From Rhizobium sp. CIAT894 (GTDB lineage Bacteria; Pseudomonadota; Alphaproteobacteria; Rhizobiales; Rhizobiaceae), in NCBI RefSeq assembly GCF_000172795.2, contig NZ_CP020947.1, forward strand, positions 3,475,001-3,539,000: DNA of 64,000 nucleotides, read 5' to 3'. The stretch's first letter is position 1. Every line of letters begins with the position of its first letter. Positions 9,213 to 18,190 of this stretch are shown here, one piece after another. The notes under the pieces were generated by a model. The model ran no database searches and had not been told where the DNA came from. It saw only the letters and a list, made by a program, of their open reading frames with translations. Both the position numbers and the translations under genes were made by a program.

Positions 9213-9686
9213 ATGAGCGGCGACCACGATCATTCTCACATCGACTGGCGGGAGCACGGCGTCAAGGTCATCCCCGGCAATTCACTCGACCCGAACACGG
9301 CCCAAACGCCGGGCATGAACCGCGCCACTGCAATCAACAATGCGCGCGCCGGCGCCGAGAAGATCTGGGCAGGCACGGTGACGATCCATGCCAATGCCAA
9401 GACCGGCGCCCACCATCACGGCGATCTCGAAAGCATCATCTATGTGGTCAAGGGCAAGGCCCGCATGCGCTGGGGCGAGCATCTGGAATTTACCGCCGAG
9501 GCCGGCCCCGGCGATTTCATCTACGTTCCGCCCTATGTGCCGCACCAGGAGATCAATGCCAGCCGCGACGAGACGCTGGAATGCGTGCTCGTCCGCTCAG
9601 GCCAGGAGCCGGTCGTGGTCAACCTGGATATCGAGCCGGTCGAGAAACCGGAAGACGTCCCCTGGATCGACCCCATCCACCGCTGA
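9213..9686 (+). CDS. Single-domain cupin protein
   Basis: A 157-residue protein with both cupin motifs. Motif 1 is AHHHGDLESIIYVVKG (about 70-85), giving His-His and Glu ligands. Motif 2 is PGDFIYVPPYVPHQ (about 105-118), giving the last His. The metal site is therefore complete. Start ATG 9213 is preceded by CGGAGG; an upstream TTG at 9159 is less likely. Its enzyme activity is unknown; small cupins like this serve as isomerases, dioxygenases or sensors. Confidence 0.85.
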   Translation: MSGDHDHSHIDWREHGVKVIPGNSLDPNTAQTPGMNRATAINNARAGAEKIWAGTVTIHANAKTGAHHHGDLESIIYVVKGKARMRWGEHLEFTAEAGPGDFIYVPPYVPHQEINASRDETLECVLVRSGQEPVVVNLDIEPVEKPEDVPWIDPIHR

Positions 9687-9692
9687 CGCCGC

Positions 9693-10802
9693 TCAGGCGT
9701 GAACGGCGGCGGCGCTGTTCACCGCCGTGTTCTCGATGATCCGGCCGGTATCGGCGGCATAGAGGTGGATTGCATTGTGATCGATCGCGATGCCGATGGG
9801 ATCACCCGATTTCACCATCACGGCCTCGGTCAGCGCCACGGCAAAGGGCAGCCCGTCGAAATCGGCATGAACGACGCGGCTGGCGCCGAGTTCTTCGATG
9901 AAATCGGCTGTCGCGACCAACGCGCCGGGCGCATCCGGGGCCACCAGCCGGGCGGCCTCGGCGCGCATGCCGAGCACGACGCGTTTGCCCTTCAGCGGTG
10001 CGGCGCGTTCGCGCGGCAGCGCGATCTTGCGGCTCTGATCGTAAACGAAGACGCCCTCGTCGTTGATCGTGCCTTCGAGCAGGTTCATCGCCGGTGTGCC
10101 GACGAAGCCGGCAACGAAACGCGAGACCGGATGATGATAGACCTCTTCCGGCGTGCCGACCTGTTCCACCCTGCCGCCGTTCATCACCACCAGCCGGTCG
10201 GCCATCGTCATCGCCTCGGTCTGATCGTGCGTGACGAAGATCGAAGTGGCGCCGAGGCGCCGGTGCAGGCGGCGGATTTCGGCACGCATGGCGATGCGCA
10301 GCTTGGCGTCGAGGTTCGACAGCGGCTCGTCGAAGAGGAACACCTTCGGTTCGCGGATCATCGCACGGCCCATGGCGACGCGCTGACGCTGGCCGCCGGA
10401 AAGAGCGGCCGGGCGGCGGTCGAGGAAAGGTTCGAGGCTGAGCGCCTTGGCGACCTCGGCGATGCGCCGATTGCGCTCCGCCTTCGCAACGCCCGCGACC
10501 TTCAAAGTGTAGCCGATATTCTCGGCGACTGTCATGTGCGGATAGAGCGCATAGTTCTGGAACACCATGGCGCAGCCGCGCTCGCGCGGCTCCAGCTGGT
10601 TGACGACGCGGCCATCGATGGCGATTTCGCCGCCGCTGATTTCCTCGAGCCCGGCGATCATGCGCAGCAGCGTGGACTTGCCGCAGCCTGACGGACCGAG
10701 GATGACGATAAATTCGCCGGACTGGATCTCCAGGTCGACGCCGTGAACGACGGGAGTCTTGCCGTAGCTTTTCTTCACATCACGGATTGAGATCGGTGCC
10801 AC
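9693..10802 (-). CDS. ugpC: Glycerol-3-phosphate ABC importer ATPase UgpC (MalK/UgpC type)
   Basis: ATPase subunit, 369 residues. Walker [10 protein letters not shown] (about 36), Q-loop [10 protein letters not shown] (about 80), signature [14 protein letters not shown] (about 134), Walker [13 protein letters not shown] (about 154) and the switch His ([10 protein letters not shown], about 190) are all intact, followed by the C-terminal TOBE/OB regulatory part. The start is GTG at 10802 with AAGGAG 7 bases upstream. It is the last gene of the ugpB-A-E-C operon and is separated from ugpE by 12 bases. MalK-type ATPases can be exchanged between sugar importers, so it may serve others; the assignment rests on operon position. 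Confidence 0.9.
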   Translation of the reverse strand: MAPISIRDVKKSYGKTPVVHGVDLEIQSGEFIVILGPSGCGKSTLLRMIAGLEEISGGEIAIDGRVVNQLEPRERGCAMVFQNYALYPHMTVAENIGYTLKVAGVAKAERNRRIAEVAKALSLEPFLDRRPAALSGGQRQRVAMGRAMIREPKVFLFDEPLSNLDAKLRIAMRAEIRRLHRRLGATSIFVTHDQTEAMTMADRLVVMNGGRVEQVGTPEEVYHHPVSRFVAGFVGTPAMNLLEGTINDEGVFVYDQSRKIALPRERAAPLKGKRVVLGMRAEAARLVAPDAPGALVATADFIEELGASRVVHADFDGLPFAVALTEAVMVKSGDPIGIAIDHNAIHLYAADTGRIIENTAVNSAAAVHA

Positions 10803-10814
10803 AGGACTGCTCCT

Positions 10815-11729
10815 TCACTTCTCGGTGGAGATAAGGCCGCGCACGAACCAGCGCTGCATCAGGATGACGAGCAACAACGGCGGCGACATGATGATAAGTG
10901 TGCCTGCCATGGCGACGTTCCAGTCGGGCAGGCCGAATTCGGACGGGATTAGGGTCTTGAGCTGCGTCACCGCAATGCCGAAATTCGGATCGGTGGTGAC
11001 GAGCAGCGGCCAGAGATACTGGTTCCAGGCCCAGACGAACATGATGGTGAAGAGCGCAATCATGTTCGACCGCGACAGCGGCAGCAGTATGTCGATAAAA
11101 AAGCGGACGGCGCCGGCGCCGTCCATCTTCGTCGCCTCGGCAAGCTCGTCCGGAACGGTCAGGTAGAACTGACGGTAAAGGAAGGTGCCGGTCGCGGTGG
11201 CGACGAGCGGCGCCACGAGGCCGGTATAGGAATTCAACAGACCCCATTCGAGTTTGATCTGGATGCCGGACACCCAGGCGACCAGCGCGGTAATTCCGGT
11301 GATATCGAGGATCGTCTGGAAAGGCTGCAGCGCATTGGCGGCAATCGAATAGGTCGGCACGATGCGCACTTCCAGCGGCAGCATCAGCGTGATGAAGATG
11401 ATCCAGAAGATCAGATGCCGGCCGCGGAAGCGGAAGTAGACGATCGAGAACGCCGCCATGGCGGAAAGGATGACCTTGCCGGCGCCGACCGCAGTGGCGA
11501 AGATGATGCTGTGGATCAGCTTGTTGCCGAGATCGGCGCGCGTCCAGGCAGCCTGTGCATTTTCCCAGAAATGCGAACTCGGGGTCAGCGGCAGCGGCAC
11601 GCGGTTGACCGTCTCCAGATCGAGCGTCGATGCGATGATGACGATAACGAAAGGCAGAAGCGCGATCACCATGCCGAGCGCGAGAATGGTATAGCAGATA
11701 AAGTTGAATATCGGCGTGCGTTCGATCAT
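10815..11729 (-). CDS. ugpE: Glycerol-3-phosphate ABC importer permease UgpE
   Basis: Inner-membrane permease of 304 residues with about six membrane helices; the first is FICYTILALGMVIALLPFVI. The EAA loop that contacts the ATPase is present (DELAEATKMDGAGAVRFFIDILLP, about 195-220). The window SQL-rich linker in the longer open frame (up to 11861) is the ugpA 3' end read in another frame, so the ATG at 11729 is preferred. Gene order ugpB, ugpA, ugpE, ugpC matches the enteric and rhizobial ugp operons. Confidence 0.9.
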   Translation of the reverse strand: MIERTPIFNFICYTILALGMVIALLPFVIVIIASTLDLETVNRVPLPLTPSSHFWENAQAAWTRADLGNKLIHSIIFATAVGAGKVILSAMAAFSIVYFRFRGRHLIFWIIFITLMLPLEVRIVPTYSIAANALQPFQTILDITGITALVAWVSGIQIKLEWGLLNSYTGLVAPLVATATGTFLYRQFYLTVPDELAEATKMDGAGAVRFFIDILLPLSRSNMIALFTIMFVWAWNQYLWPLLVTTDPNFGIAVTQLKTLIPSEFGLPDWNVAMAGTLIIMSPPLLLVILMQRWFVRGLISTEK

Positions 11730-11739
11730 GTCCGCGACC

Positions 11740-12624
11740 TCACTTGTAGTGCACGCGCCGCTCGATGAAGCGGAACTGGAAGATGGTGAGAAGGACGACG
11801 AGCGCCATGAGGATAATCGACTGGGCGGCCGCGCCCGAATAATCCAGTCCCCTGAAGCCATCGAAATAGATCTTGTAGACCATGAGTTCCGTCGCCCGTG
11901 CCGGCCCGCCCTGGGTCATGACGTCGACGATGCCGAAGGAATCCTGGAAGCTCTCGGTGATGTTGATGACGAGCAGGAAAAACAATGTCGGCGTCAAGAG
12001 CGGCAGTTGGAGATCCCACATGCGGCGCAACGGCCCGGAGCCATCCATGGCGGCAGCCTCGATCAGCGAACGCGGAATGCCCTGAAGCGCCGAAAGGAAG
12101 AAGATGAAATTATAGCCGATATATTTCCAGGAAAAGGCGATGATCACGGCGATCATCGCGTCCTTGCCGTCGAGCGCCGGGTTCCAGAGACCGGGCCAGA
12201 CATGATTGATGACGGAGAGAAGACCGGCCTCCGGCGCCAGGATGAAGCGGAAGGCAAGACCGAGAGCGGGCGCGGCAATCGCGTAAGGCCAGATGAAGAC
12301 CGACCGGTAGATTTTATGGCCGCGCAGCTCACGATCGGTCAGAAGCGCCAGGATCAGCGCCATCCCCATGGCGATCGCCGTCGAGCTGAAGCCGAAGATC
12401 ATGCTGCGGGTGATCGACTCCCAATAGATCGGATCACTGAGCAATTGCTTGAAATTGTCGAAACCGACCCAGGCATTGCCGCCGCCCCACGGCTGCTCGA
12501 GCGTGAACGCCCAATAGAGCGCCTGCGCACTCGGCCAATAGAAGAAGACGAAGATCAGCAGCAGCATCGGAAACGCGAAGAGCAGTCCGATCGTCGTCGA
12601 GGAGAAGGTGACGCGCTTTTCCAT
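11740..12624 (-). CDS. ugpA: Glycerol-3-phosphate ABC importer permease UgpA
   Basis: Inner-membrane permease of 294 residues, MalF/UgpA group. The first membrane helix is LLFAFPMLLLIFVFFYW, and the EAA motif is LIEAAAMDGSGPLRRMWDLQLP (about 190-212). It is the second gene of the ugp operon, 118 bases after ugpB and 10 bases before ugpE. No clear Shine-Dalgarno site is seen before the ATG. Confidence 0.9.
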   Translation of the reverse strand: MEKRVTFSSTTIGLLFAFPMLLLIFVFFYWPSAQALYWAFTLEQPWGGGNAWVGFDNFKQLLSDPIYWESITRSMIFGFSSTAIAMGMALILALLTDRELRGHKIYRSVFIWPYAIAAPALGLAFRFILAPEAGLLSVINHVWPGLWNPALDGKDAMIAVIIAFSWKYIGYNFIFFLSALQGIPRSLIEAAAMDGSGPLRRMWDLQLPLLTPTLFFLLVINITESFQDSFGIVDVMTQGGPARATELMVYKIYFDGFRGLDYSGAAAQSIILMALVVLLTIFQFRFIERRVHYK

Positions 12625-12742
12625 GGGTGGTGGTTTTCGGCCTGGTTAGGCACGGGCGGCGAGTTCGCCTCCGCAGCCGGTATGAATGTACAAGGACACA
12701 CCCGGCACGCAAGGCGGGCCGGGTGCGGCTCATATCGGTCGA

Positions 12743-14098
12743 TCAGGGAAGCTGAACGTTCTTGTAAGTCTGCTGGAAGCGGCGCAGCAGCTGGTTGCCG
12801 CGATCGGCAGCGCCGTCGAGCGAAGCCTGAACGTCGGCGTTGTTGACGAAGATAGCCTGCAGGCCGTTGGCGAGCTCGGTGCGGACCTGCAGCAGGCCAC
12901 CGAGGCGGATGCCGTGCGGAGCCGTATCGTCGGCAGGCGATGCGGTCAGGCTCTGAATGGCGAGTTCGCGGCCGGCATAAGGAGCCTTGTCGTAGAAGCC
13001 CTGCTTCTTCAGATATTCGAAGCCGGAGTTACGAACCGGGATATAGCCGGTGACGGTCGACCAGGTGAGGGCTTCTTCCGGCTTTGCGATGAAGTTGAAG
13101 AAGGCAGCGGCGGCCTTGTATTCGGCGTCGGTGTGACCCTTCAGAACCCAGAGCGAAGCACCGCCGACATAAGAGCTGTGGCGGGTTGCATTGCCGTAGG
13201 TCGGGAGCATCGCGACGCCCCAGTTCATGCCCTGCTTGGCGGTGCGGCCGATATTGCCGTGGTCGCCGACAGAGGTCAGGATGACCTGGCAATCGCCGGC
13301 GGCGAAGGCTTCGACGAAGGTCTGGCCGACGGCCTTGTTCTTGATGAAAGCCAGCTTGTTGTCGTACCAGGACTTGAGGTCCTTGATGTAGCTGACGAGC
13401 AACGGGTTCTTGTTGTAAGTCAGCTCGGCATCGAGACCTTCAAAGCCGTTCTTCTTCGTCGCGATCGCTTCGCCGTTAACGGCTTCGAACTGCTCGATAT
13501 ACTGCCAGACTTCGTTGTTGGAGATGTCGAAGGCGAGCGGGCAAGCATAACCTGCATCCTTCAGAGCCTTGAAATCTTCGCCGGCTTCCTGCCAGGTGGC
13601 CGGAGCATGGTCCTTGCCGATCTTGGCGAAGGCGTCCTTGTTCCAGTAGAGCAGAGCGGTCGAGGAGTTGAAGGGGAAGGAATACATCTCGCCCTTGGAC
13701 GTCGCATAATAGTTTGCGATGCCGGAGAAGTAATCCTTCCAGTCGACGGTGTAGCCCATGTCGGTCATCAGCTGGTTGGCCGGGTAGTAGGCGCCGGAAA
13801 GCATGATGTCGAGCGTGCCGGCGTCGGAGACCTGAGCGATGGTCGGCTGCTTGCCGGCGCGGAAGGCGGCAATGGTGTTCTGCAGGGACGCGTCGTAGCT
13901 GCCCTGGCTGGTGCAGACGACTTCGTAATCAGCCTGCGACTGGTTGAAGCGATCGCACTGTTCCTGGACACGCTTTGCGATGTCACCGGAATTCCCGAAC
14001 CAGAAGTCAATCTTGGTCTTATCGGCGGCGGCAGCGGGACCAGCAAGAAACGCTGTAGCGAGAAGGGCGCCGACGGCGCCGAGAAGCTTGGCTTGCAT
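12743..14098 (-). CDS. ugpB: sn-Glycerol-3-phosphate-binding protein UgpB
   Basis: Periplasmic binding protein of 451 residues with a Sec signal peptide (MQAKLLGAVGALLATAFLAG, cleaved after AAA about residue 25). The match to E. coli UgpB is recognisable along its length: PFNSSTALLYWNKDAF against PFNSSTPVLYYNKDAF, KNGFEGLDAELTYNK against NNGFDGTDAVLEFNK, GGASLWV, and RGNQLLRRF at the C-terminus. UgpB imports glycerol-3-phosphate and its diesters under phosphate starvation. The ATG at 14098 fits the signal peptide; the open frame extends to 14158. A degenerate PHO-box-like site lies 74 bases upstream. Confidence 0.93.
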   Translation of the reverse strand: MQAKLLGAVGALLATAFLAGPAAAADKTKIDFWFGNSGDIAKRVQEQCDRFNQSQADYEVVCTSQGSYDASLQNTIAAFRAGKQPTIAQVSDAGTLDIMLSGAYYPANQLMTDMGYTVDWKDYFSGIANYYATSKGEMYSFPFNSSTALLYWNKDAFAKIGKDHAPATWQEAGEDFKALKDAGYACPLAFDISNNEVWQYIEQFEAVNGEAIATKKNGFEGLDAELTYNKNPLLVSYIKDLKSWYDNKLAFIKNKAVGQTFVEAFAAGDCQVILTSVGDHGNIGRTAKQGMNWGVAMLPTYGNATRHSSYVGGASLWVLKGHTDAEYKAAAAFFNFIAKPEEALTWSTVTGYIPVRNSGFEYLKKQGFYDKAPYAGRELAIQSLTASPADDTAPHGIRLGGLLQVRTELANGLQAIFVNNADVQASLDGAADRGNQLLRRFQQTYKNVQLP

Positions 14099-14462
14099 GA
14101 GAACCTCGAACGTAAAAGGGACGCGCACTTTCGGCGCACGCCCTATTAACTGGTTCAAATTGCCGCGGCCAATGAATATTACATGACATGCAACGATCGA
14201 AACCGCGCCGTCACAAAACCTTCATTTGGATATTATTTGCCACGGCCGAGACTATATTTGGAGAAGTCTCACCAGCCACCCCCAGCGCACTGCCGAACAT
14301 TCATATTTATATTCGAATAAATATAATTTTCAAGGGTTTTCAATATTTGCTTATATTGCGACAGCCTGTCGTTATTCGCCGATATCGTTGCTTGACACTT
14401 ACGAAGAAGCCCCATTTTTCAACTCTTGCACTGCTGTGCAACGCTCGGTTTCAGCCCCTGAA
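14099..14462. other. Intergenic region upstream of ugpB
   Basis: No gene is supported in these 364 bases. The region is AT-rich and should hold the ugp promoter. It contains a PHO-box-like site (14172-14189), an A/T palindrome with TATTTAT and ATAAATA arms around ATTCGA (14304-14323) and a near-perfect palindrome CGACAG-C-CTGTCG (14359-14371). The last two are unassigned and could be operators for the adjacent ROK regulator. Confidence 0.5.
14172..14189 (-). promoter_or_regulatory. Degenerate PHO-box-like site (PhoB) upstream of ugpB
   Basis: Read on the minus strand it is ATGTCAT-GTAA-TATTCAT. The rhizobial/enteric PHO box is two CTGTCAT half sites 4 bases apart; the first half matches 6 of 7 and the second 4 of 7. 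The spacing and position (74 bases before the start) fit; the second half is weak. Confidence 0.35.
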
Positions 14463-15668
14463 TCAGAGGGAATCCTTCAAAATTGCAGCAAAATGCGGAT
14501 CGAATGCACGACTGATCGGTCCGGCGGCGGCCCCGAGCGCCACCGACCAGGGATCGGCCATGCCGGGCTGCAGGCGCGGCAGCGTCCGGCCACGCCGTTC
14601 GGCGATCGAGGGCAGCAGCGGGCCGATGGCCGCGATCAACCGGTTCACCAAGGCCTCCGGGGCGCTGCCGCAGAGGATCACTGTCTGCGGATCGAAGACC
14701 GTTTCGATGAGATGGATGCTCCAGCGCAGGTCCGCCGCCGCCGCTGCGATCCAGGTCTCTATGCTTTGGTCGCCCTTGGAGACAAGGTTGCTGATCTGTG
14801 CGTGCAGATCGGCATCGGCCGGATCGATCGACAGGTGTTGGTAGAGCGAGGCGAGCGAGGCGCGATGTTCGAGCGGCGTCGATTTACCGTCGGCAAACAA
14901 CAGCGCCATGCCGATCTCGCCGGCATTGCCGTTGGCGCCGCGGTAGAGTTCGCCATTCAGAATGAGGCCGGCGCCGATGCCGTAACCGACGAAGAGGCAG
15001 ACGGCATGGTCGAGGCCATGGGCAACTCCTACCATGCGCTCGGCGGTCGCCGCCGCCGCCGCATCGTTCTGCAGGCCGACATCGAGCCCGGTACCGGCGG
15101 TCAGCGTTTCCAACAGCGGAAACTTCTGCCAGGCCTCCATCATCCAGGGGTCGTCACCGCTGCCGGCGACGCCGAAGGGGCCGGGCATGGCGATGCCAAG
15201 GCCGACCAGCCGCTTTTCCGACTGCTGGACGATTCCGGCAAGTTTTGCACGCACGCCGGCAACCAGATCGAGGATGACCTTCGCGCCTTCCGACGGACCT
15301 CCGGCGGGCAGGCCCGCCTCATCACGCACGAGAACGCTGCCGACGAGATCGACCGCGACGGCACGCGTCACATGCCGGTCGATCTGCAGGCCGATCGCGA
15401 AGGCGCCCTCGGGAACGAGCCCATAGGGCGTCGAGGGCTGACCTCGGCCCTTCCGCACCGCTGCCTGCGAACGGACGAGGCCGTCGCGCTCGAGTTCTTC
15501 GATGATATTCGACACCGTCTGCTTGGTCAGCCATGTCGCCCGCGCCAGATCGGCGCGTGAAAGTGCACCGTTCATCCTCAAGGCATCGATCATCACGCGC
15601 CGGTTATGTGCGCTGGTGCCTTCGTGATTGGTGCCGCTCTTGGCCCGGATCGGCCTGACGTCGCTCAT
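14463..15668 (-). CDS. ROK-family (NagC/XylR-type) transcriptional regulator
   Basis: A 401-residue regulator. The N-terminal winged helix is clear (LSRADLARATWLTKQTVSNIIEELERDGLV, about 35-65). A ROK sugar-kinase-like domain follows, with AIGLQIDRHVTRAVAVDLVG (about 90), LGIAMPGPFG (about 160) and NDAAAAATAE (about 205). The usual CxCGxxGC zinc motif after the GEIG segment is missing, as there are no cysteines there, which suggests altered or absent metal-dependent sugar sensing. The ATG at 15668 is preferred to a TTG two codons earlier. It is divergent from the sugar operon starting at 15892 and most likely represses it from the palindrome at 15708-15734. Confidence 0.9.
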   Translation of the reverse strand: MSDVRPIRAKSGTNHEGTSAHNRRVMIDALRMNGALSRADLARATWLTKQTVSNIIEELERDGLVRSQAAVRKGRGQPSTPYGLVPEGAFAIGLQIDRHVTRAVAVDLVGSVLVRDEAGLPAGGPSEGAKVILDLVAGVRAKLAGIVQQSEKRLVGLGIAMPGPFGVAGSGDDPWMMEAWQKFPLLETLTAGTGLDVGLQNDAAAAATAERMVGVAHGLDHAVCLFVGYGIGAGLILNGELYRGANGNAGEIGMALLFADGKSTPLEHRASLASLYQHLSIDPADADLHAQISNLVSKGDQSIETWIAAAAADLRWSIHLIETVFDPQTVILCGSAPEALVNRLIAAIGPLLPSIAERRGRTLPRLQPGMADPWSVALGAAAGPISRAFDPHFAAILKDSL

Positions 15669-15707
15669 GTGCAATTGCCTCTTGACTCCAATAGAATGTT
15701 GAAGAAG

Positions 15708-15734
15708 TAATAAGTCAAGACAATTGACTTATTA
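15708..15734. promoter_or_regulatory. Perfect palindrome between ROK regulator and sugar operon, likely operator
   Basis: Arms TAATAAGTCAA and TTGACTTATTA, 11 bases each and perfectly complementary, with a 5-base spacer. A further TTGACT half site lies at 15683. It sits 40 bases upstream of the ROK start and 157 bases before the binding-protein gene, where a shared operator is expected. ROK binding is inferred. Confidence 0.6.
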
Positions 15735-15891
15735 AGGGACCGGAGAGTTCCAGGGAACGCAGGAGGCCGGACAAGGCCCCGACGACGCTCCGAGACGACA
15801 ATCGGCACGTTTCCCTACGTGCCTTCTCGAAGACCGATGGCGGGAGGGCCGCCCTCGGCAATGCGTAAATGTCACAAAACTGGAGGCTGCA

Positions 15892-17130
15892 ATGCTGAAA
15901 TCCCTTACCAAGACGCTTCTGGGTGCGGCCTTGATCGGCGCATCACTTGCGCCGCATGCTTTCGCCGAGACGACGCTGAACGCGCTTTTCATGGCGCAGG
16001 CCGCTTACAGCGAGGCCGATGTGCGCGCCATGACCGATGCCTTCGCCAAGGCGAACCCCGACATCAAGGTCAATCTCGAATTCGTTCCCTATGAAGGCCT
16101 GCACGATAAGACGGTACTGGCGCAGGGTTCCGGCGGCGGTTATGACGTCGTCCTCTTCGACGTCATCTGGCCGGCCGAATACGCCACCAATAAGGTGCTG
16201 GTCGACGTCTCCTCGCGCGTCACCGACGAGATGAAGAAGGGCGTGCTGCCGGGTGCCTGGACCACCGTGCAGTATAACGGCAAATATTACGGCATGCCGT
16301 GGATCCTCGATACCAAATACTTGTTCTACAACAAGGAAATCCTCGAAAAGGCCGGCATCAAGGCGCCGCCGAAGACCTGGGACGAACTAACCGAGCAGGC
16401 AAAGACAATCAAGGACAAGGGCCTGCTCGCCACCCCGATCGCCTGGAGCTGGTCGCAGGCGGAAGCCGCGATCTGCGACTATACCACGCTCGTCAGCGCC
16501 TATGGCGGCGATTTCCTCAAGGACGGCAAGCCCGCCTTCCAGGCCGGCGGCGGCCTCGATGCTCTGAAATACATGGTCGGGAGCTATGCCTCCGGCTTGA
16601 CCAATCCGAACTCCAAGGAATTCCTGGAAGAGGACGTTCGCAAGGTCTTCGAAAATGGCGATGCCGCTTTCGCGCTGAACTGGACCTACATGTACAACAT
16701 GGCCAACGACCCGAAAGACAGCAAGGTGGCGGGCAAGGTCGGCGTCGTGCCGGCACCGGGTGTGGCCGGTAAGAGCCAGGCTTCCGCCGTCAACGGCTCG
16801 ATGGGCCTCGGCATCACCTCCGCCAGCCAGCATCCCGACGAGGCCTGGAAATACATCACCTTCATGACCTCGCAGGCGACACAGAACGCCTACGCCAAGC
16901 TCAGCCTGCCGATCTGGGCCTCTTCCTATGAGGACCCTGCAGTCACCAAGGGCCAGGAAGAGCTGATTTCCGCCGCCAAGGTCGGCCTTGCCGCCATGTA
17001 TCCGCGCCCGACGACACCGAAATATCAGGAGCTGTCGACCGCGCTGCAGCAGGCGATCCAGGAATCGATGCTCGGTCAGTCCTCTCCCGAGGATGCGCTG
17101 AAATCGGCCGCCGAAAACAGCGGCCTCTAA
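15892..17130 (+). CDS. ABC sugar importer, extracellular solute-binding protein (family 1)
   Basis: Periplasmic binding protein, 412 residues. A Sec signal peptide (KSLTKTLLGAALIGASLAPHAFA) is cleaved near residue 25. The body has the MalE-type pattern: YEGLHDKTVLAQGSGGGYDVVLFD (about 67-90), GMPWILDTKYLFYNKEIL (about 130-148) and PRPTTPKYQELSTALQQA (about 365). TGGAGG lies 7 bases before the ATG. It is the first gene of a six-gene operon with a ROK regulator opposite. A 106-base repeat separates it from the permease genes. The sugar is unknown. Confidence 0.9.
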   Translation: MLKSLTKTLLGAALIGASLAPHAFAETTLNALFMAQAAYSEADVRAMTDAFAKANPDIKVNLEFVPYEGLHDKTVLAQGSGGGYDVVLFDVIWPAEYATNKVLVDVSSRVTDEMKKGVLPGAWTTVQYNGKYYGMPWILDTKYLFYNKEILEKAGIKAPPKTWDELTEQAKTIKDKGLLATPIAWSWSQAEAAICDYTTLVSAYGGDFLKDGKPAFQAGGGLDALKYMVGSYASGLTNPNSKEFLEEDVRKVFENGDAAFALNWTYMYNMANDPKDSKVAGKVGVVPAPGVAGKSQASAVNGSMGLGITSASQHPDEAWKYITFMTSQATQNAYAKLSLPIWASSYEDPAVTKGQEELISAAKVGLAAMYPRPTTPKYQELSTALQQAIQESMLGQSSPEDALKSAAENSGL

Positions 17131-17236
17131 AGCATGTCGCGCAAAAGTGTGCAGCGGTTTTGCGATAACGACATGTGTAAAAACAAAGACCTAAAGCGCA
17201 AGAAGCGAATCTGAAAGATCGCGACGCGCTTTAGGT
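17131..17236. repeat. Rhizobial intergenic mosaic repeat (RIME-like), two hairpins
   Basis: Starts directly after the binding-protein stop. It holds two imperfect stem-loops: ATGTCGCGCAAAA paired with TTTTGCGATAACGACAT, and CTAAAGCGC paired with GCGCTTTAG. This layout matches intergenic mosaic elements repeated across Rhizobium genomes. A related element lies at 46322-46433. It may stabilise the upstream mRNA segment. Confidence 0.7.
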
Positions 17237-17305
17237 CCGGCATGAACCCCCGGGCGGCGCCCGCCGCCCGGCCTCCAGAACCTATGAATGAAAAGGGTCG
17301 CCTTG

Positions 17306-18190
17306 ATGTCGGGCACTTGGCTGACAACCCGCGCGTGGCTTCTAATGCTGCCGCTTCTCGTGGTCATGATCTCGGTGATCGGCTGGCCTCTCGTCGACAC
17401 CGTCGGCCTCTCCTTCACCGATGCCAAGCTCGTTGGCACTGAGGGCAACTTCGTCGGCATCGACAATTACGCCAAGATGCTCTCCGGCTCGAATTTCCAG
17501 CGTACGCTGATCACCACTGCTTGGTTCGCGATCGTCTCGGTCGCCGCAGAAATGGTGATCGGTGTCCTCGCCGCCCTGCTGCTGAACCAGCAATTTCGCG
17601 GCCGCACTGCGCTGCGCGCCCTGATGATCCTGCCCTGGGCGCTGCCGACCGTCGTCAACGCCACGCTCTGGCGGCTGATCTATAATCCGGAATACGGCGC
17701 GCTGAACGCCGCGCTGACGCAGCTCGGCCTGCTCGACGCCTATCGCTCCTGGCTCGGCGAACCCGGCACGGCGCTCGCTGCCCTCATCGTCGCCGATTGC
17801 TGGAAGAATTTTCCCTTAGTGGCGCTGATCGCGCTCGCCGCACTTCAGGCCGTGCCGCGCGACATCACCGCCGCCTCGCTGGTCGATGGTGCCGGTCCTT
17901 TCGCCCGCTTCCGCTTCGTCATCCTGCCCTATCTCGCCGGCCCACTGATGGTGGCGCTGGTGCTGCGCACCATCGAAGCCTTCAAGGTGTTCGACATCAT
18001 CTGGGTCATGACCCGCGGCGGGCCGGCCAACAGCACACGCACGCTGTCGATCCTCGTTTACCAGGAAGCCTTCTCCTTCCAGCGGGCAGGCTCGGGCGCG
18101 TCGCTGGCCCTGATCGTCACGCTGCTGGTGACGCTACTTGCCGCCGGCTATGCCGCACTGGTGCGTAAGACCGCCGGGAGTGCCGCCTGA
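17306..18190 (+). CDS. ABC sugar importer permease, MalF/UgpA type
   Basis: Inner-membrane permease, 294 residues from the ATG at 17306, which has AAGGG 8 bases upstream; an ATG six codons earlier lacks a site. The first helix is LLMLPLLVVMISVIGWPLV. The EAA region is DITAASLVDGAGPFARFRFVILP (about 195-218). The stop TGA shares one base with the next start (TGATG at 18188-18192). It forms a heterodimer with the following permease. Confidence 0.9.
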   Translation: MSGTWLTTRAWLLMLPLLVVMISVIGWPLVDTVGLSFTDAKLVGTEGNFVGIDNYAKMLSGSNFQRTLITTAWFAIVSVAAEMVIGVLAALLLNQQFRGRTALRALMILPWALPTVVNATLWRLIYNPEYGALNAALTQLGLLDAYRSWLGEPGTALAALIVADCWKNFPLVALIALAALQAVPRDITAASLVDGAGPFARFRFVILPYLAGPLMVALVLRTIEAFKVFDIIWVMTRGGPANSTRTLSILVYQEAFSFQRAGSGASLALIVTLLVTLLAAGYAALVRKTAGSAA

